Shown: positions 34,216 to 46,990, counted from the first letter of the stretch. The stretch: DNA of 64,000 nucleotides from Temnothorax longispinosus (GCF_030848805.1 NC_092365.1:2604001-2668000), one strand, 5' to 3'. Notes: a model not told the origin generated them from the letters alone. Made by a program: numbers and translations.

Positions 34216-35890
34216 TTATAGTTCGTCGTGCCTGTCGGACGACTCGGCCGCACTGGGATTGCAGAGCGCAGGTGTGGAGAACTCCATGGCGTACTCGCAG
34301 CGACTCGGCTCCGTTACCGATATGATCCCGTTCTCCGTTCCGCACGACAAGGTGACGATCGTGGAACGTGCCGGACCGTTCCAGCAAGTGAGGCCACGAT
34401 CGTACTTCATCTTGGTGTATTTGGCACCGACCGGTCCGACCCATTCGTTCCAGTGGCCGAGATTGACGCTACTGCCGCCGGATTTGGACCTCTGGGTCGC
34501 CATGGAGTATAGGCACAGCTTGTAAATGTACTCCAAGTCCGTGTACTCGAAGCACTCGCCGTCGAGCGGCGCGAACACCTCTTCCGGCCCGTAATCACGG
34601 TCCATCTTCTCCTCCAGCTGTCTGATCTCCGACTGCAAGTCATTGAGGGCCTTCTCCGCCTCCTGGAAACGTTCGCGGGCACCGGTGGCCTCGTTGACGA
34701 GCGCCTGCGTCTCCTCGTCGTATTGAACTTCCGGTTCCAATGGTTCCTTCTCGTGTTCCTCCTCGGGAACGTCCTCTTCCTCTCCCTCGGAAATTTCTCC
34801 CTCCTTCTCCTGATCCAGGTCTTCGATAGGCTGCTGCTCGTCGGTCTCTTCCTTATCCGTCGCCGCTTTGAACATACCTGCAATTACATAACGAAATTGA
34901 TAGCTCGCGAATAGGTCGCAGAAAGAAAAAAAAGATAAGCAAGCCTCAACGTTATCTACCTTGCTCCAACATCAAGAAAGGCTTTATGTTTGCCCACGCG
35001 TTATCTACAAACTCTTGCAAAGAGACTTCCTTCTTATCGCCGAGGAAATACAGCGCTTCCTCCTCCGACACGGCGCCGTCCCTGTTCTTGTCGAACGTAA
35101 CCCTGGTCTGCAGCTCTGCCGTCGTTACCGTACCACTGGAATCCGAGTCCAATATTTTAAAATAATCCTCCGCTTCGGAAACGTTCGAGTCCTCGTCCTC
35201 GTCCTCCTCCTCCCCGATGGTCTCCTCGGCGGTCGGCTGTTCCGTCTCGGCGGGCTTGTACTTCTCCAACGCCAGGCTCTCCAGCTCCTCCGCCTGCTTC
35301 TTCAAGATCTCCTTCTCCTTCTTGATCAACTCCGCCTCCGTGTAGTCCGTTCTCAACTTGGCCAGGCGCGACTGGTGCTCCGTCCTGAGGGTCTTACCCC
35401 TGGCCACCAGTTCCAGGCGCAGCTTGTTACCCTCCCGCGCCAGCTGTTCTGCCTTCTGCTGCTCCAGACGTGCCTCCCTACCCAGCTCGCTGCAGTTGTC
35501 GACGCACGCCACCCTGGACGCGTACTCGTCGCTCGTGTCGCAGCAGTCGCAGACGCCGTCGTTGACCCAGGACGACGGTATGTAGGCCGGCTTGTGGCCG
35601 GTGTTCTCGCAGTAGAAGAAGCCGTTGGCGCACGCCGCCGTGCCGGGCTCGTCGCTACCGTCCCCGCAGTCGCAGTAGTCGTCGTTTACCCGCGTGAACG
35701 GTATCAGCCGGCTGCCGTCCAGGCACTCGAAGTCGCTGTCCGGCCGGTAGAGCGAATTCTTCGCCACCGGTATGCCGCGTATCTGCAGCACCCCCGAGCC
35801 GGCTACGTGGCCCGGCGTGTACGCGGCCAGGAGCAGGCTCGCCGACACCGCGAACGCGGCCAGGAGCCGTGACGCCCGGTGACCGTCCAT
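34216..35890 (-). CDS. PRKCSH: Glucosidase 2 subunit beta (PRKCSH), two exons
   Basis: Regulatory subunit of ER glucosidase II, which trims inner glucoses from N-glycans in the calnexin/calreticulin cycle. Coding exons are 35890-34960 and 34877-34216 on the minus strand, with an 82-base GT-AG intron and a split glycine codon; the product is 530 residues. Order: signal peptide (about 1-31), two cysteine-rich LDL-receptor-A-like repeats (about 56-133, with CDCGDGSDEPGTAAC and CDCCDTSDEY), a charged coiled coil, two EF-hand-like loops (DSDSSGTVTTAEL and DKNRDGAVSEEE, about 235-285), an acidic stretch rich in glutamate, and a C-terminal MRH domain (about 414-515, with CWNGPARSTIVTLSCG and EPSRCEYAMEF). 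It ends in HDEL, an ER retrieval signal. The ATG at 35890 was chosen because it directly precedes the signal peptide; the open frame upstream looks like 5' UTR. Confidence 0.95.
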
Positions 35891-38109
35891 CCCTCTGGCA
35901 CCTCCGGCAGTTTCTCTCTCGTCGCAAGGTCGCGCGTCGGCTCCGCCCGGGTTGAGATCGAGATGCGAGCGCGAAGGACTGTCCCTTTTGAGGTTCAAGT
36001 GCGGACGCGAGACGACAGTCACGACACGACACTCGGCACTCGGCCACTCGGCGCCACGCTTCTCCGAAAGTTCGCCCGGGGGCGACACCTGACACTGACA
36101 ATGAAGACAACTTCGGCAACTTCAAACGCGACACGCGTTCAATGTATCCTTCCCACTTGAAAAGAGCCGCGTCTAGTCGAATAAAGATATAATTATTTGA
36201 TCTATTATTTTACCGATTACTCGGACGCGGCTTTCTTCGGGTGAGAAGGGCATTAATGCCGCGCCGGAGAGGGAGAAAGGGAGCAAACGCGAGAAAAGGC
36301 GCGCGGACATGTATGATTCGAAGGTAACGAGATTTGCTCTGGCCGCATCCTCGAAAAATCCGAGAAAAGTTATCGGGGATACATGACTCGCGAGGAGGTG
36401 CTCGGAGTGCCGCGAGTCGAACTCCAATTCGAATCTCGCGCCCTTCGGCGAAGTGAGCCGCGAATTCTAATATCAGGAACCGAATTCAAGATATTAGGAG
36501 AGTATAATATTTAAAAGTGAGAAATTAAATTCTGTGCCTGCCGCGAATTTCGAAGGATAATTCTTTCCGTGCACTTTTGCGAATCGATTTCCGCGAACGA
36601 CAAATCCACACACTTTGGAGTGTCCAGAATTAATATTCCCGGAGTTTCTGCACCTCTCGCGCTTTTGCACAAAGTTAAGAACAATGACGCGTTAGTAAAA
36701 CATAAAACGGTAATATTTTTATCTAGATGATCGATATAATTATTATATCTAATAATCATGTATTTATCTCCTTATACTAATATAGAGATTTAAATTTATC
36801 TGTGTTAATATTACATGTATATAATATCTATAGGTAAAAATCATCTAACAAGATAATCAGCACAAATCTTGAAGTATCCATTAGTCTAATTAGACGCAAA
36901 ATAAGATAATCGGCCGCTTCTCGCCGCGCGGAACACAAGAATTCGAGGAAGCGGAACGCCGGATGGTATCAGAAGCACATCAAACTAAACTGAGCTGCCA
37001 ATTTCAAAAGCGCGGTCACGCGGGGAGGTGATGCACCAAAGATGCAAAAGGAATAACAAAGAGGAATGGATCGGGAGATAAAATCGGCGATCGCGATCTC
37101 TTCGCCGCGGTGACGCGTTTGCCTTGTTTTTCCTTCTGCGAGATTCAGAGCAGCATTCCCTCTCTCTCTCACGCGCCTGTTTCTCGTTTCAGGTGCGAGA
37201 AGAAGCGTCAACCGCAGCGAGGCGCCGCGCCGTCGGGACGCGCGACGCGTCGCGATATCCCGCTACTATCCGTCCCGAGAACGTCGGGCGAGCTCGAAAG
37301 TGCCTTCTCATGGAGTATGACTCGCTATCGCGCTCCGACGTGATTAGGGATACCCGGGAGACCAGGTGAGGCCGCCCGTCGACGCGCGGCATTGTGATGA
37401 GACCTCCGCGTAGCGCGGAGATTCAACCTGACTGCACCTTTTCTCCTCTCTTCCAGCGTTTTCTCGTTTCAGACAGCAGAGCGTGAACGCGACGTCGATG
37501 GAGAGACCGCAAGAGGGAGAGGAACGGCTAGGAAATCGCAAATTTTGTCGCGCAAATAAAGCGGAGACAGAATCGAGGAAATCGAGTCGGGGGCGATACG
37601 TCGAAATCGACCAACTTCCGCTCTGCCTGCTGCCATTGTGCGCGGACGAGTCACCTGCCGTGCTCCGCGCAGTCCGCGCATCATGGCGACGCTCAGCTGG
37701 TAGTGACGAGTGACGACACTCGGCTGCTGCTGGCTAGTGAGGGGCACCGAGGGGTATGTGACGGCTGCGTTTGGACGGGCTACCTCGGGCTACTGCGACG
37801 GCATCGTTGTTATCTCGATCGCGTTGGCCGAGCGTCCACTCGGTGCTGCTCTCGCGAGTCGACGAGCTCCGCGGAGAGCGACGGTCCAGGTGAAATGGCA
37901 ACAAGGTGCACGGTCGCTGTCGCGCTGCCGCCGTCGCTGCCGCGTCCGCACGGGATCCTGTAATCGCTCGCGCGGAACGGGAAAGCGGGATCGGGGTAGA
38001 CGCGCGGATGCGACGCGCGAGCGACCTGCAAAGCTGACAGCTCGCCGCTAGCTAGTGAGAGACAGAGAAAGTGAGAGAGAGAGAAAGGGAGAGAGATAGA
38101 GAGAGAACC
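35891..38109. promoter_or_regulatory. Divergent promoter region of glucosidase II beta and RNF11
   Basis: About 2.2 kb between two divergent start codons. GC-rich, CpG-rich blocks flank both starts (about 35890-36100 and 37090-38050), with an AT-rich centre (36480-36900). The right block probably includes the RNF11 promoter and 5' UTR, possibly with 5' UTR introns. It ends in a GA-rich run (about 38054-38106) just before the RNF11 ATG. No TATA box is obvious. Confidence 0.45.
38054..38106 (+). repeat. GA-rich simple repeat in the RNF11 5' UTR
   Basis: A purine run of GA units with few interruptions, ending a few bases before the RNF11 ATG. It is probably transcribed as the end of the 5' UTR. 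GA tracts of this type are common binding sites for GAGA-type factors in insects; no direct evidence here. Confidence 0.7.
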
Positions 38110-39138
38110 ATGGGCAACTGTTTGAAGCGCACCGCTGGCAACCAACAGGACAATACCACCCTCCTGAGCAACAATCCCGAGCCCAACGTGTCCGCGAGCG
38201 GATCCTCGCAGGAGGGCCTCGGGCCGCCGATCCCCTACAACGTAATTCACGTACATCGCCATTGCTGTCTTATCGTCGTTGTTGCCTTGTCGCCCGAAAT
38301 CCAAGCTATATCGCAATCTTCTATAACCTTTCTGCGATCTCTTTCCTTTGTCCGTTTCTGTCATTGTTTATTTGAATACATTATTGTTTATTTGAATACA
38401 TTTAGACCTGATTTCAAACATCGAGTAATTAACCGTACCGCGAAAGACTTCTTACGACAGATTTCTTATGATGCACTGTGACATTGAGCCAATTAACCGT
38501 GTCGATTTTATTCTGTCTAACGCAGTATTTTCTTTACAATTGCTTTCATCAGTGATAAAGGGTGATTAATCTCAGAAATATTCACTTGTCAATTTTTATT
38601 TTAGTCACGGCATCTAACAAAACAGAGAATTCTGAAAAACAAACATACATATTTACGTACTTTTGCAAGTACGTTAATATGTTCCAAGGATCCGTAAGCG
38701 ACGTGGAAGAAAATGGCACAATTGAATACTAATTGATTTTTCAATGTTCCACAGCAAGCGGCTTATTACCCGTCGATCGCCACGAGGGAACGTCATTTGC
38801 AGTCCACCAACTTGAACATCGGCCATGGGATTGGAGTCAATCTGGTGCAGAGCACCGGCTCGGCCGGCTTGAGCGAGGAGGAGCAACAAGTGAGGATTGC
38901 GAAGCGTATAGGACTGATACAGCACTTGCCGATGCGCGAGTACGACGGTGCGAAGAAGGGCGAGTGCGTGATATGCATGATGGAGCTGCTAGTGGGCGAG
39001 GAAGTGCGTTATCTACCTTGCATGCACACCTACCACGCGATCTGCATCGACGACTGGTTGCTGCGCTCGTTGACCTGTCCGTCATGCATGGAGCCGGTGG
39101 ACGCAGCGCTAATTAGCTCATATCATCCGACTACTTAA
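38110..39138 (+). CDS. RNF11: RING finger protein 11, two exons
   Basis: RING-H2 E3 ubiquitin ligase or adaptor; in mammals RNF11 works with HECT ligases of the NEDD4 group and with the A20 complex. Exons are 38110-38241 and 38755-39138, joined in phase 0 across a 513-base intron, for 171 residues (human 154). The N-terminus MGNCLK is the conserved N-myristoylation (Gly2) and palmitoylation (Cys4) signal. The central segment EEEQQVRIAKRIGLIQHLP matches the family. The RING ligands are C115, C118, C133, H135, H138, C141, C152 and C155, followed by MEPVDAALISSY. The usual PPxY motif is replaced by PPIPY at the exon junction, so WW-domain binding may differ. Start choice is secure because of MGNCLK. 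Confidence 0.95.
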
Positions 39139-42093
39139 TACCGGAGTGACGAGAGTTTTCATCGGTTTAGCCGAGCGGAATTAAATTACTAAGGCTAAAC
39201 GTGAAGCGACTGCAGAGAGAGAGAAAGAGCGAGAGAAAGTCGTTGCTTTTGCTGTAGACCGTATAAAGGCTTCTGGATAGTAGAGAGATCGCGTGTCAAT
39301 GGTTTGATTGTATTTCGCCGTTATACGATATACATATAGGTGGGCGCGCGTGTTGTTTAATATAATAATCTCTATCACACACAAAAGAACACTCTCCCTT
39401 AATTAAATCCGCAGGTATCTTTTTTTAGATCGTTCCTTACGAGAAGGCAAACTTGGGACTTGATTTTAATTAAATTTAGTCAATATCACGGCTCCCCGAA
39501 ACCTTTTTCCGTAGTGAGTTTTTATTGCTTGTACATTTAATTTCTCATTTAGAAAAGAAAGATGAGGAGGCGGCTCGATGTAAGAGTGCAATAAAGCGTT
39601 GAGTGTAAGCCCCATGTGCACCGATAGGCATATATAGTCGAAACAATAAGTATATATATTATATATATGCGTAGCAATGAGATAATAAGTGCGACACGTG
39701 CGGAAATTATTATGTCCTTTGTATTTCTCGTGCGACTTTTTGTGTAACACATGTTCGTACACGTTCATGCGCGAATGTTAGACGAGCCAACGCAAATTGC
39801 ATTTTCTTCTTGCATAATCCGTTTTAATCGCCTCCTTGAGTTGTCCGGATATATAACGTACCTATTCTCGGGTAAAATAAATTAGTCGATAATTTTAAAC
39901 TTAGGAGATGGGATTTCTTTCGCGGATGCAGATTATACACGTGCGTAGACACTGCAGACCGTCGGGATTGCGTAAATGATAGTCCGCTATATTTTCGTGA
40001 CGAAAGAAAGACTGTCTCTAACGATACTCGCATACGTTTTAAATTTTCTTGATGCCTCGCGCATGTGTCGTTACGTAAATCGCTTGAACCGCTTTTGCCG
40101 CGACGAACATTGAACGTTTTTCATTTAAATAACGTGTACAGAGAAAGAATGCTTCATTGTATGCTACGGACGATTAGCGGTTTATTATATCGATAGTGCG
40201 GGAATACGTATAGCAACGAATAAAGAGAGCGAACAAAACAGTAAACGTAGAGAAGAAGAGAGAGAGGGAGATAAAATGCGATAAATGATCCACACTGTTG
40301 AATACTACACGCTAATAATGGGCTACGTAACTTAGATTCTGTTGTTAATTTAGTGGAGCTTGTTGAACTAACTTTTGCTGCAGTTACAGTAAAGCAGTGG
40401 ACATTTTAACCGTTCCGCGCCAAGTAAAACTTTACCGAGGTATGTACAGTTTAGTGTAGTTTCGTACATCAATGTATAATATGCGATAGTTTTACCGACT
40501 TCGTGCGAAGCGACATTTCAAACCGAAGAGAGATAGAGAAAGCGAGAGAGAACGCAATTAAATGTTTAATTTATAAAAAGAGGGGGAAAAACTTAACCAC
40601 ATACGGTACCGCTAAGTTTTCGTTTTAAATGGGAATATGATGCTGTGAAATAGTGATTTATTGACGAAGTACAGAGGTATATAAATAATGATTTAATACG
40701 CAAATATAAATATTTAGTAAGAAAATTTTTGTGTTTCTGGAAGATGTCCATCTCGACACAAAATTCCTCGATCGCGCTCCGATCGAACATTTTAAATAAT
40801 TAGAGCTATATTTGCAAATTCTAAATAGAGAGTAGCGTAATTTTATAAAAAAAAAAGGAGATAAGCCAAGGAAGGCTAAAGTTACGAACTTAATTCTAAT
40901 GGGTCTTTCTAAGTTAAAAGGAGGAGAGAAACAAAAAAGGAGATATCCGGACGGTTTGTCTCGGTGAGATAAGCGCGTTACGTCGCTCTAATCAATGTAT
41001 CGGACACTTTGCGCGATTAATCGCGGGGCATCACTGACAATCTGCCGGGCTACATTATAATCGTAAGTCTCGATAATGGCAATTGTATTTGACTTGCGTT
41101 TGGGAAAGATGATAATAAATATTTGATTGAAAAAAAAAATATATATATATATAAGGAGAAGAAATATCTTCCAGCTGCCGCCGAATCTGATCTTCCCGCG
41201 AGAATGTGGAGTCTAGAATGTAGAATCGTGAGAACGGCGCTCAATCACAGGGGGAGATTGAATTAAATTGAACACCACAATTATAAAAGTAAAAACGTGA
41301 GAATTTTAGTGTATTACATTACTTACAGAAGGAAATCTTAACATAATTTCCTACGTAATTTCCTACGTCTTCCTTATTTGCTGCATTATAATTTATGCGA
41401 GGCTAATCCGTAATATAAAATTTTTCTTTTTTAACTTTCTCCAGAATTATCGGAAGAATAACTTCATCCAGCTAAAACTCGGTATTGCAAAGTCGGCTCT
41501 GATGTGCTTGTAAAATATGTACAGTTTTTCTCAGGTATTTTATCAAAATACAATAAAGTTACATTTACAGATATGACTGGAAATTGTACAAATAGCTCTC
41601 GAAGTATACATATAAATATTACACTAGTGGTATACATCAATATGTATGCTCTCTGGTGCTTTGGCAGAAACATAATTCATTAGCACCACACGAATGCAGT
41701 TTCGTTTTGAGACGATCAACGCGAATTTCCCTGTCTTCCTTTCTTTTGTACTCTACTCCGATTCGATCGCGATTGTACAACTCTCAAAACTCGACTGATT
41801 CCGTGAACGAATGGAAATTTCTCCATCTTGCAATTCCAGCTATATTGAAAAATTTCGCTAAAGACTAATAAATAAGAAACGCGTTTCGTCCTTCTGAGTT
41901 TTTTTTTCCAAGAAGACGGGATCGGCGGAGTCAGTCCAGCCGCTTTGCGGGACGGTATGCGGCGATCTGTACACTACACGTGATATTTTACACATGGCAA
42001 AATCTAGCTAAGCTCGGAGAGTACTGACGTTCATACAATTTGTACACACATGATGACCATTTCGAATCTCTCCGAACGTTTTTTTCCCTTATC
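39139..42093. other. Convergent intergenic region, RNF11 / Lines
   Basis: About 3 kb of mainly AT-rich sequence with no gene recognised. It probably holds a long RNF11 3' UTR (an AATAAA lies at 40219-40224) and the Lines 3' UTR. A short AT repeat is near 41135-41152. All ORFs are short and featureless. Confidence 0.5.
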
Positions 42094-43842
42094 TTACACG
42101 AGGTTGTTACCGTTCTCCACATTACCCTCGTAGAAGGACTCGCATTTCTCGAGTAAACGATGAACCGGACTAATGTTGTACGGGAACAGGTTCTTGGACA
42201 CCAGCCGATCGATGGCCAACCGTAGTCTTATCAGTACCGTCATAGTGTCGTCCAACTCGCGGCCGCAACACCTGACGAACTCGAGCCAGTTACGCCTAAT
42301 GTATTTGAGGAATCGCAGGAGATACAGCAGGAAGCAGGTCTCGTTGCTGACCAACAGATCCAGCAGAACATCCGGATCATGCGACACGGCGCGGATGAAT
42401 TGCACAAAGGTCAATGTGGGGCTGAGCATCTGGCCCAGATCGTTCTGGGGCGGGCCGCGATAGAATAAGCCCACGGCGACGTCCAGACAGCAGACCATAC
42501 CCTCGATCAAGAAGTCGTCCTGGTCGTGGAACATCTGCACGACCCATTGCGACAGCGGCATCTCCGGATGGAAGGGCATCAATGCTTTCACGCACTGATC
42601 CAGCTGACGTAGTACCTCGCGGATGCTCCTCTCGATCACCGCCATGTCCTCGTCGAGATCCTCGGCCTCGGAGCCGAGCGACGAGTCGCTGGAGTCGCTG
42701 CGCGTCTCCCGCACTGTCACGGCGACGCTCTTGAGCACTAGCAGCACCATCTTCTGCAGCAGAGGACGATCGCCCTCGCCGGTGCCGCCGCCGAACCTAC
42801 CGGAACCGTGACGGTAGGGCAACGCGTCGAGCAGACGCCAGTCCTTGACGGCGCGGACGATGAGGTGCGCCAGGGAGCACGGTTCGTCCGGTAGGACATC
42901 CTGCAGCGCCAGGGTGCTGCCGTAGCACAGTACTTCGTTGAAGAGTCCGAGCAAGTGTCGCCAGATCACGCCCGGCACATTGGCGTTCAGCAACAGGACG
43001 AGATTGTTGAGCTGCGAGTAGAAAGGTTTGGTGTCGATGACGGAAAGATTGGCTTTCACCGAGATGACGGTCTCCCACAGGTGCAGGAACGTGATGACCA
43101 CGGACGCGTGCTGCGGCGTGTACGCCGTGAGAATGTCATTGAACTTGGACACGAGAATTGTCCACTTGGACTCGAGCGCCTTCACGCACATCGCCTTGAC
43201 CGTCGTGCTGTCGAAGTCGGTGATGACGAGGGTGTTGCAGCCCGGCGGCGGCACAGACGTCTCGCCCTCCTCCAACGGGTGTATACTACAGTCTTTATGC
43301 TCGACCACTCGCTTGACCACGTCCAGGGTGAACAACATCTGGCTGGGCGAGTGGCTGTTGACCAGGGATTGCGTGAGCCTCTCCAGCCAGGCGGCCTCCA
43401 CGTTGTCCCGCGCGACGATGAAGAACGACGCGAGCACGCGACTCGCCGCGTACGACACGAACTTGTTGGTCGTGTAGGACAGGTCGATGATCTGATCGAC
43501 GATGCCGTGCTCGTTCCGCGCCACCGCCTCGCACACGTCCGCCACCCGTTTGCACATGACATTCTTCGCGTTCTGCCTGATGGCCAGGTCGAACAGCAGC
43601 TGCAGGGCGCTCAGATACTCCAGAATCTGATCCGTGTCCCAGTCGGACAGCACGGCGTAACGGATGCTACCGTCGGTCTCCTCGACCGTGAAGTTGGTGA
43701 ACGGCTTGCGCAGACTGCTCTCCGGCATATGGCACAGACATCGCGCGAGGAGGTTCCTCTGCAACTCCTCGACGTCGGCGAGCCCGTTCTTGGCCCCCGC
43801 GCTAATCTCGATACGCTGCTTCTTCTTAACCGGCTCCTCCAT
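42094..43842 (-). CDS. LINS1: Protein Lines homologue (LINS1), intronless coding region
   Basis: Homologue of Drosophila Lines, a segment-polarity protein acting with Wingless and Hedgehog signalling and in hindgut patterning, and of human LINS1. One uninterrupted frame of 582 residues runs from the ATG at 43842. It opens with a basic, nuclear-localisation-like stretch (EEPVKKKQRIEIS). The body is helical and leucine-rich. An acidic serine linker lies in the middle (RSDSSDSSLGSEAEDLDED). The C-terminal part has the Lines signature region (LLDLLVSNETCFLLYLLRFL, then KYIRRNWLEF). The family assignment rests on this C-terminal block and overall length and composition; no other domain is visible. 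No splice sites are needed. Confidence 0.85.
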   Translation of the reverse strand: MEEPVKKKQRIEISAGAKNGLADVEELQRNLLARCLCHMPESSLRKPFTNFTVEETDGSIRYAVLSDWDTDQILEYLSALQLLFDLAIRQNAKNVMCKRVADVCEAVARNEHGIVDQIIDLSYTTNKFVSYAASRVLASFFIVARDNVEAAWLERLTQSLVNSHSPSQMLFTLDVVKRVVEHKDCSIHPLEEGETSVPPPGCNTLVITDFDSTTVKAMCVKALESKWTILVSKFNDILTAYTPQHASVVITFLHLWETVISVKANLSVIDTKPFYSQLNNLVLLLNANVPGVIWRHLLGLFNEVLCYGSTLALQDVLPDEPCSLAHLIVRAVKDWRLLDALPYRHGSGRFGGGTGEGDRPLLQKMVLLVLKSVAVTVRETRSDSSDSSLGSEAEDLDEDMAVIERSIREVLRQLDQCVKALMPFHPEMPLSQWVVQMFHDQDDFLIEGMVCCLDVAVGLFYRGPPQNDLGQMLSPTLTFVQFIRAVSHDPDVLLDLLVSNETCFLLYLLRFLKYIRRNWLEFVRCCGRELDDTMTVLIRLRLAIDRLVSKNLFPYNISPVHRLLEKCESFYEGNVENGNNLV

Positions 43843-46011
43843 TACGTTGACGGGAGGACAACAACGATAGATGCACCATTAACGTCAAGTCGACCATTAA
43901 CTCGTCGAGTTAGCTCTCTCGTGTAGGTGACGCCGAGAGGGAGGAGCATCCGAGTACCCACGAGTCACTTGCATTTTCTGCGTCAGCCCATTGTAGTCAG
44001 CGGATGAGGTCCATCGGGAATACCTATTGTGAGAAGTCATACAAACGTTTGTGTTGAGAATTGTAAACAAGAGAAAGATGAAATGAGGTCTGTCTTTTAT
44101 TACTCCATTTATTGCTCCACTGAGCTGCACTAGAACTTCCCTTCTCCCTTTCGCCAAATTGCAAACATATACCTAATTCACTTTAACTACAGAGAGCGTA
44201 CGCTAATTCAGCAATAAAAAACAGACCTATCATCAAACAGCCTATCATTAAGACTTGTACTCCGAGTTTTTATATCAAACCTAGATACATCGTGTAACAA
44301 AATTCAACGTTCGCTATTAAATATTTAAGCAATTCACCACTGATGAAAGACTTGGTACAGTCAAAACGTTCAGTTATTGTACGTCTCCTAATTTTCTTCT
44401 TTTTTATTTAACAAGTAGCTTTTTAATACCCAAGTTCACTTCTGCTCGTCCTTCGGCCGATGATTACTTTACAGTTTAGCTTGTATAGCAAACGGATCAA
44501 CCTTACATAATTTTAATTAAGACTCGTTACCCGCACGTACAGCGTTACCGAGCGACAGCACGCTTCGTTTCCTTTGAATAATTTTTTTTTATATTTTTAT
44601 GCCACTATCCTATTTTATTTATCGCGGCGCGAGCTCAGAAAAGTATATTCGCGCCTTCGCGCGAGCGTCAGGTTTCCCCGGATGGCCAGAAGCGGACGGC
44701 AGAAGCGCGGTAGACGATGTCTGGTGTGTAACACCAGAAGCCAGTAGGCAACGGGCAAACTTACACCATTAAATTCCCACCGCGCTATCCTCGCCGCGGG
44801 ACGACGGAGGCTGCACACCCCTGGCTCCTGGACGACGTCGCGTGCGCAGCTGGGCTATCCTCCGGCGACGCGCTCGACCGCGCTGGATTCCGCGAGTTCG
44901 TGGATCGGCGCGACGCGCCTCGTTCCAGGACGGGGGGGCCGCCTTCAATGGCAGCTCTCGCGCGCGCAGAGGGACGAGCGTGGAGCTCACCCAACACCGG
45001 GGTGTGAGCGACGCCGAGTGTGTCTTCACTGTCCCGGCGGTGCAACGTGCTCCGGGCACCTCCGATCGTCCGAGGGACTTCCGCGGCGTCGCTTCGCGTC
45101 CCGTCCCCGTTCCTCGTCCCTGGTCACTGTCGCGCGTCGCGTTGAACACGGGCGACGTTCCCCGTTCGCATGGCGCACGGCCACGCGCGAACGTTAGGTG
45201 GAGGGGGTGGGGAGGGGGAAGGGAGGAGGAGGAGGGGGCCACACGCGGCGAAACGTTTCCCCGCACGATTCTTCGGTGTCAGCCGCGCCGAATCTCGGGG
45301 ATCCCTCTCTTGGGGATGATCCCTCGCGAACTAGGAAGCGACACCCACGGGGAGGAGCACACGCAGCGCTCGCACGGCAGCGGTCGCGCACTCGCTCTGT
45401 TGCCACGTATACGACGTGCTACCGACGGCGACGGCGGCGGCGAAAAATGACACGGGGGCACGACGCGCGATCGACGTACAACAACGGCCGGCAGGTGCAG
45501 CAGCACGGCGATGATCGTCGGCAGGGGCGCGTAACACCGTGCCCGGTGTCGGGCGGCGATACCTCGAGGCCGCGGCCGCCGCGTCGTATTCCGCACGTAT
45601 TCCGGTCCGTTGGCGTGCCACTACGGCCGGGCATCGTGCGGAGCCGCGCACAGGACATATATAATGGAGCCGCGTAACACGGTAGCCGTCCGTCGCGCAT
45701 TCCATAACGTTACTGAGGGGGTACGCGGTGGAGAGCCGCGCGGCCAATCGTGCGCGGACGCGCACGCCGTCGTGCGTGATGATCCGCGGGCGCGTAATGC
45801 GTCGTTTATCGCGGATAAAAGTCGCCCGTAACGAAATGCCGTGCGATAAATAAGCGCGCGATCATCGGCAACTCAGCATCGATCGGGGCGCCCCCGCGCG
45901 GCCGCGCGTCGCCAGCGCCGTGGCGGGCGATTCGAATCGCTCGCCGCCTGCGGGGCCCTGCAAGTTGCATTTTCCCGAAATTTATAAAAAAAAAAGAAAA
46001 TACACGGAGGT

Positions 46012-46150
46012 CGGTATTCATAGTCGGTTCTTATATTTAAGACCATCTTAAGTACTATCTTAAGATGTCATTAACCAATCACAGAGCCGTATTAGCATCT
46101 TAAGATATTACTTAAGACGGTCTTGAAATAAGATCTGATTATGGATACCG
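46012..46150. mobile_element. Palindromic MITE-like element
   Basis: About 140 bases in which the left half (cggtattcata, ttaagaccatcttaagta, tatcttaagatg) is answered in reverse by the right half (catcttaagata, acttaagacggtctt, tatggataccgg). The unpaired centre is about 28 bases. A short foldback element is the simplest reading; no coding capacity. Confidence 0.65.
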
Positions 46151-46990
46151 GCCGGAGAGAATTTTTTATTATATTTTATCCTTAAATTCACTACAAACTT
46201 GGGACAACTTGGCAACCAAGGATTTTTTAAAATATACAAAAGACATTTTACAAACGTGATAAAAATTACCAAGCAGATTGGTAAATTTTGAAAAATTATT
46301 GAAATTTCCTAGATATATTTTAGTAAAATTAATTAAACATTTTATATTATTAATACTTCTTTATTATGGTAAATATTAGTCAAAATAGCTCGCATAAAAT
46401 TCTTGGTGGTACATATCCCACAACTACCATGATTTCAGGGTAAATTCTAAGAGAAAATTCTCTCCGTATATAAAAAGTTTTGCGTTGAACTTGACGTTTC
46501 GCGCGATTGCACGATGATTCGTCACCAACTTCACGCGGAATTGAAAGGCGCGGAATAAAATGTTCCGCTTGAAGTTGCACACAAATTGTATATCTTCGCT
46601 GTCGAATATCCGCATTACATTATCGATTATTACATTATCGATTCGTTGCAGCATATTTAATTAGCAGTACGGCAAGTTCTGTCAATTAAAAAGAATTGCA
46701 CGGTAATTAAACTGTTAATCAAAGATGAGAGGGACGCAAAAGGAAAGAAATTCAATTCGCGCGGAGGAATTTGGCGAAATGTGAACCCGACCGAAGTGAG
46801 CTCGCGAATTCAAATATTTATAAATCTGGCGACCAACTCCAAACGGCGCGAAGTTTGAACACGACGGATGTTCATGAATGCGAAAACTTTCCTTGCGTTC
46901 TAGAGTCTAGACGCGCGCGCATCCCGGAAGCGGGGGCGATTCGTCGCGTTCCCCTTCCCTTTCTCCTCTTCTCTCTCTCACTTTACCAAG

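Noticed and set aside
33956..34525. 189-codon + strand ORF
   Set aside because: Its right part is antisense to the glucosidase II beta MRH domain and its left part lies in the 3' UTR region.
34961..35872. 303-codon + strand ORF opposite glucosidase II beta
   Set aside because: Shadow of the minus-strand gene, whose domains are unmistakable.
42955..43926. 323-codon ORF on the + strand opposite Lines
   Set aside because: It is antisense to the Lines coding region; its composition reflects the GC-rich codons of the other strand and it matches no family.
43897..44157. 86-codon - strand ORF just upstream of Lines
   Set aside because: Probably 5' UTR or promoter; no similarity and no splice link to the Lines start.
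44842..45677. Several overlapping ORFs of up to 202 codons in the GC island
   Set aside because: Open in nearly all frames because of base composition; arginine/proline-rich without a recognisable motif.
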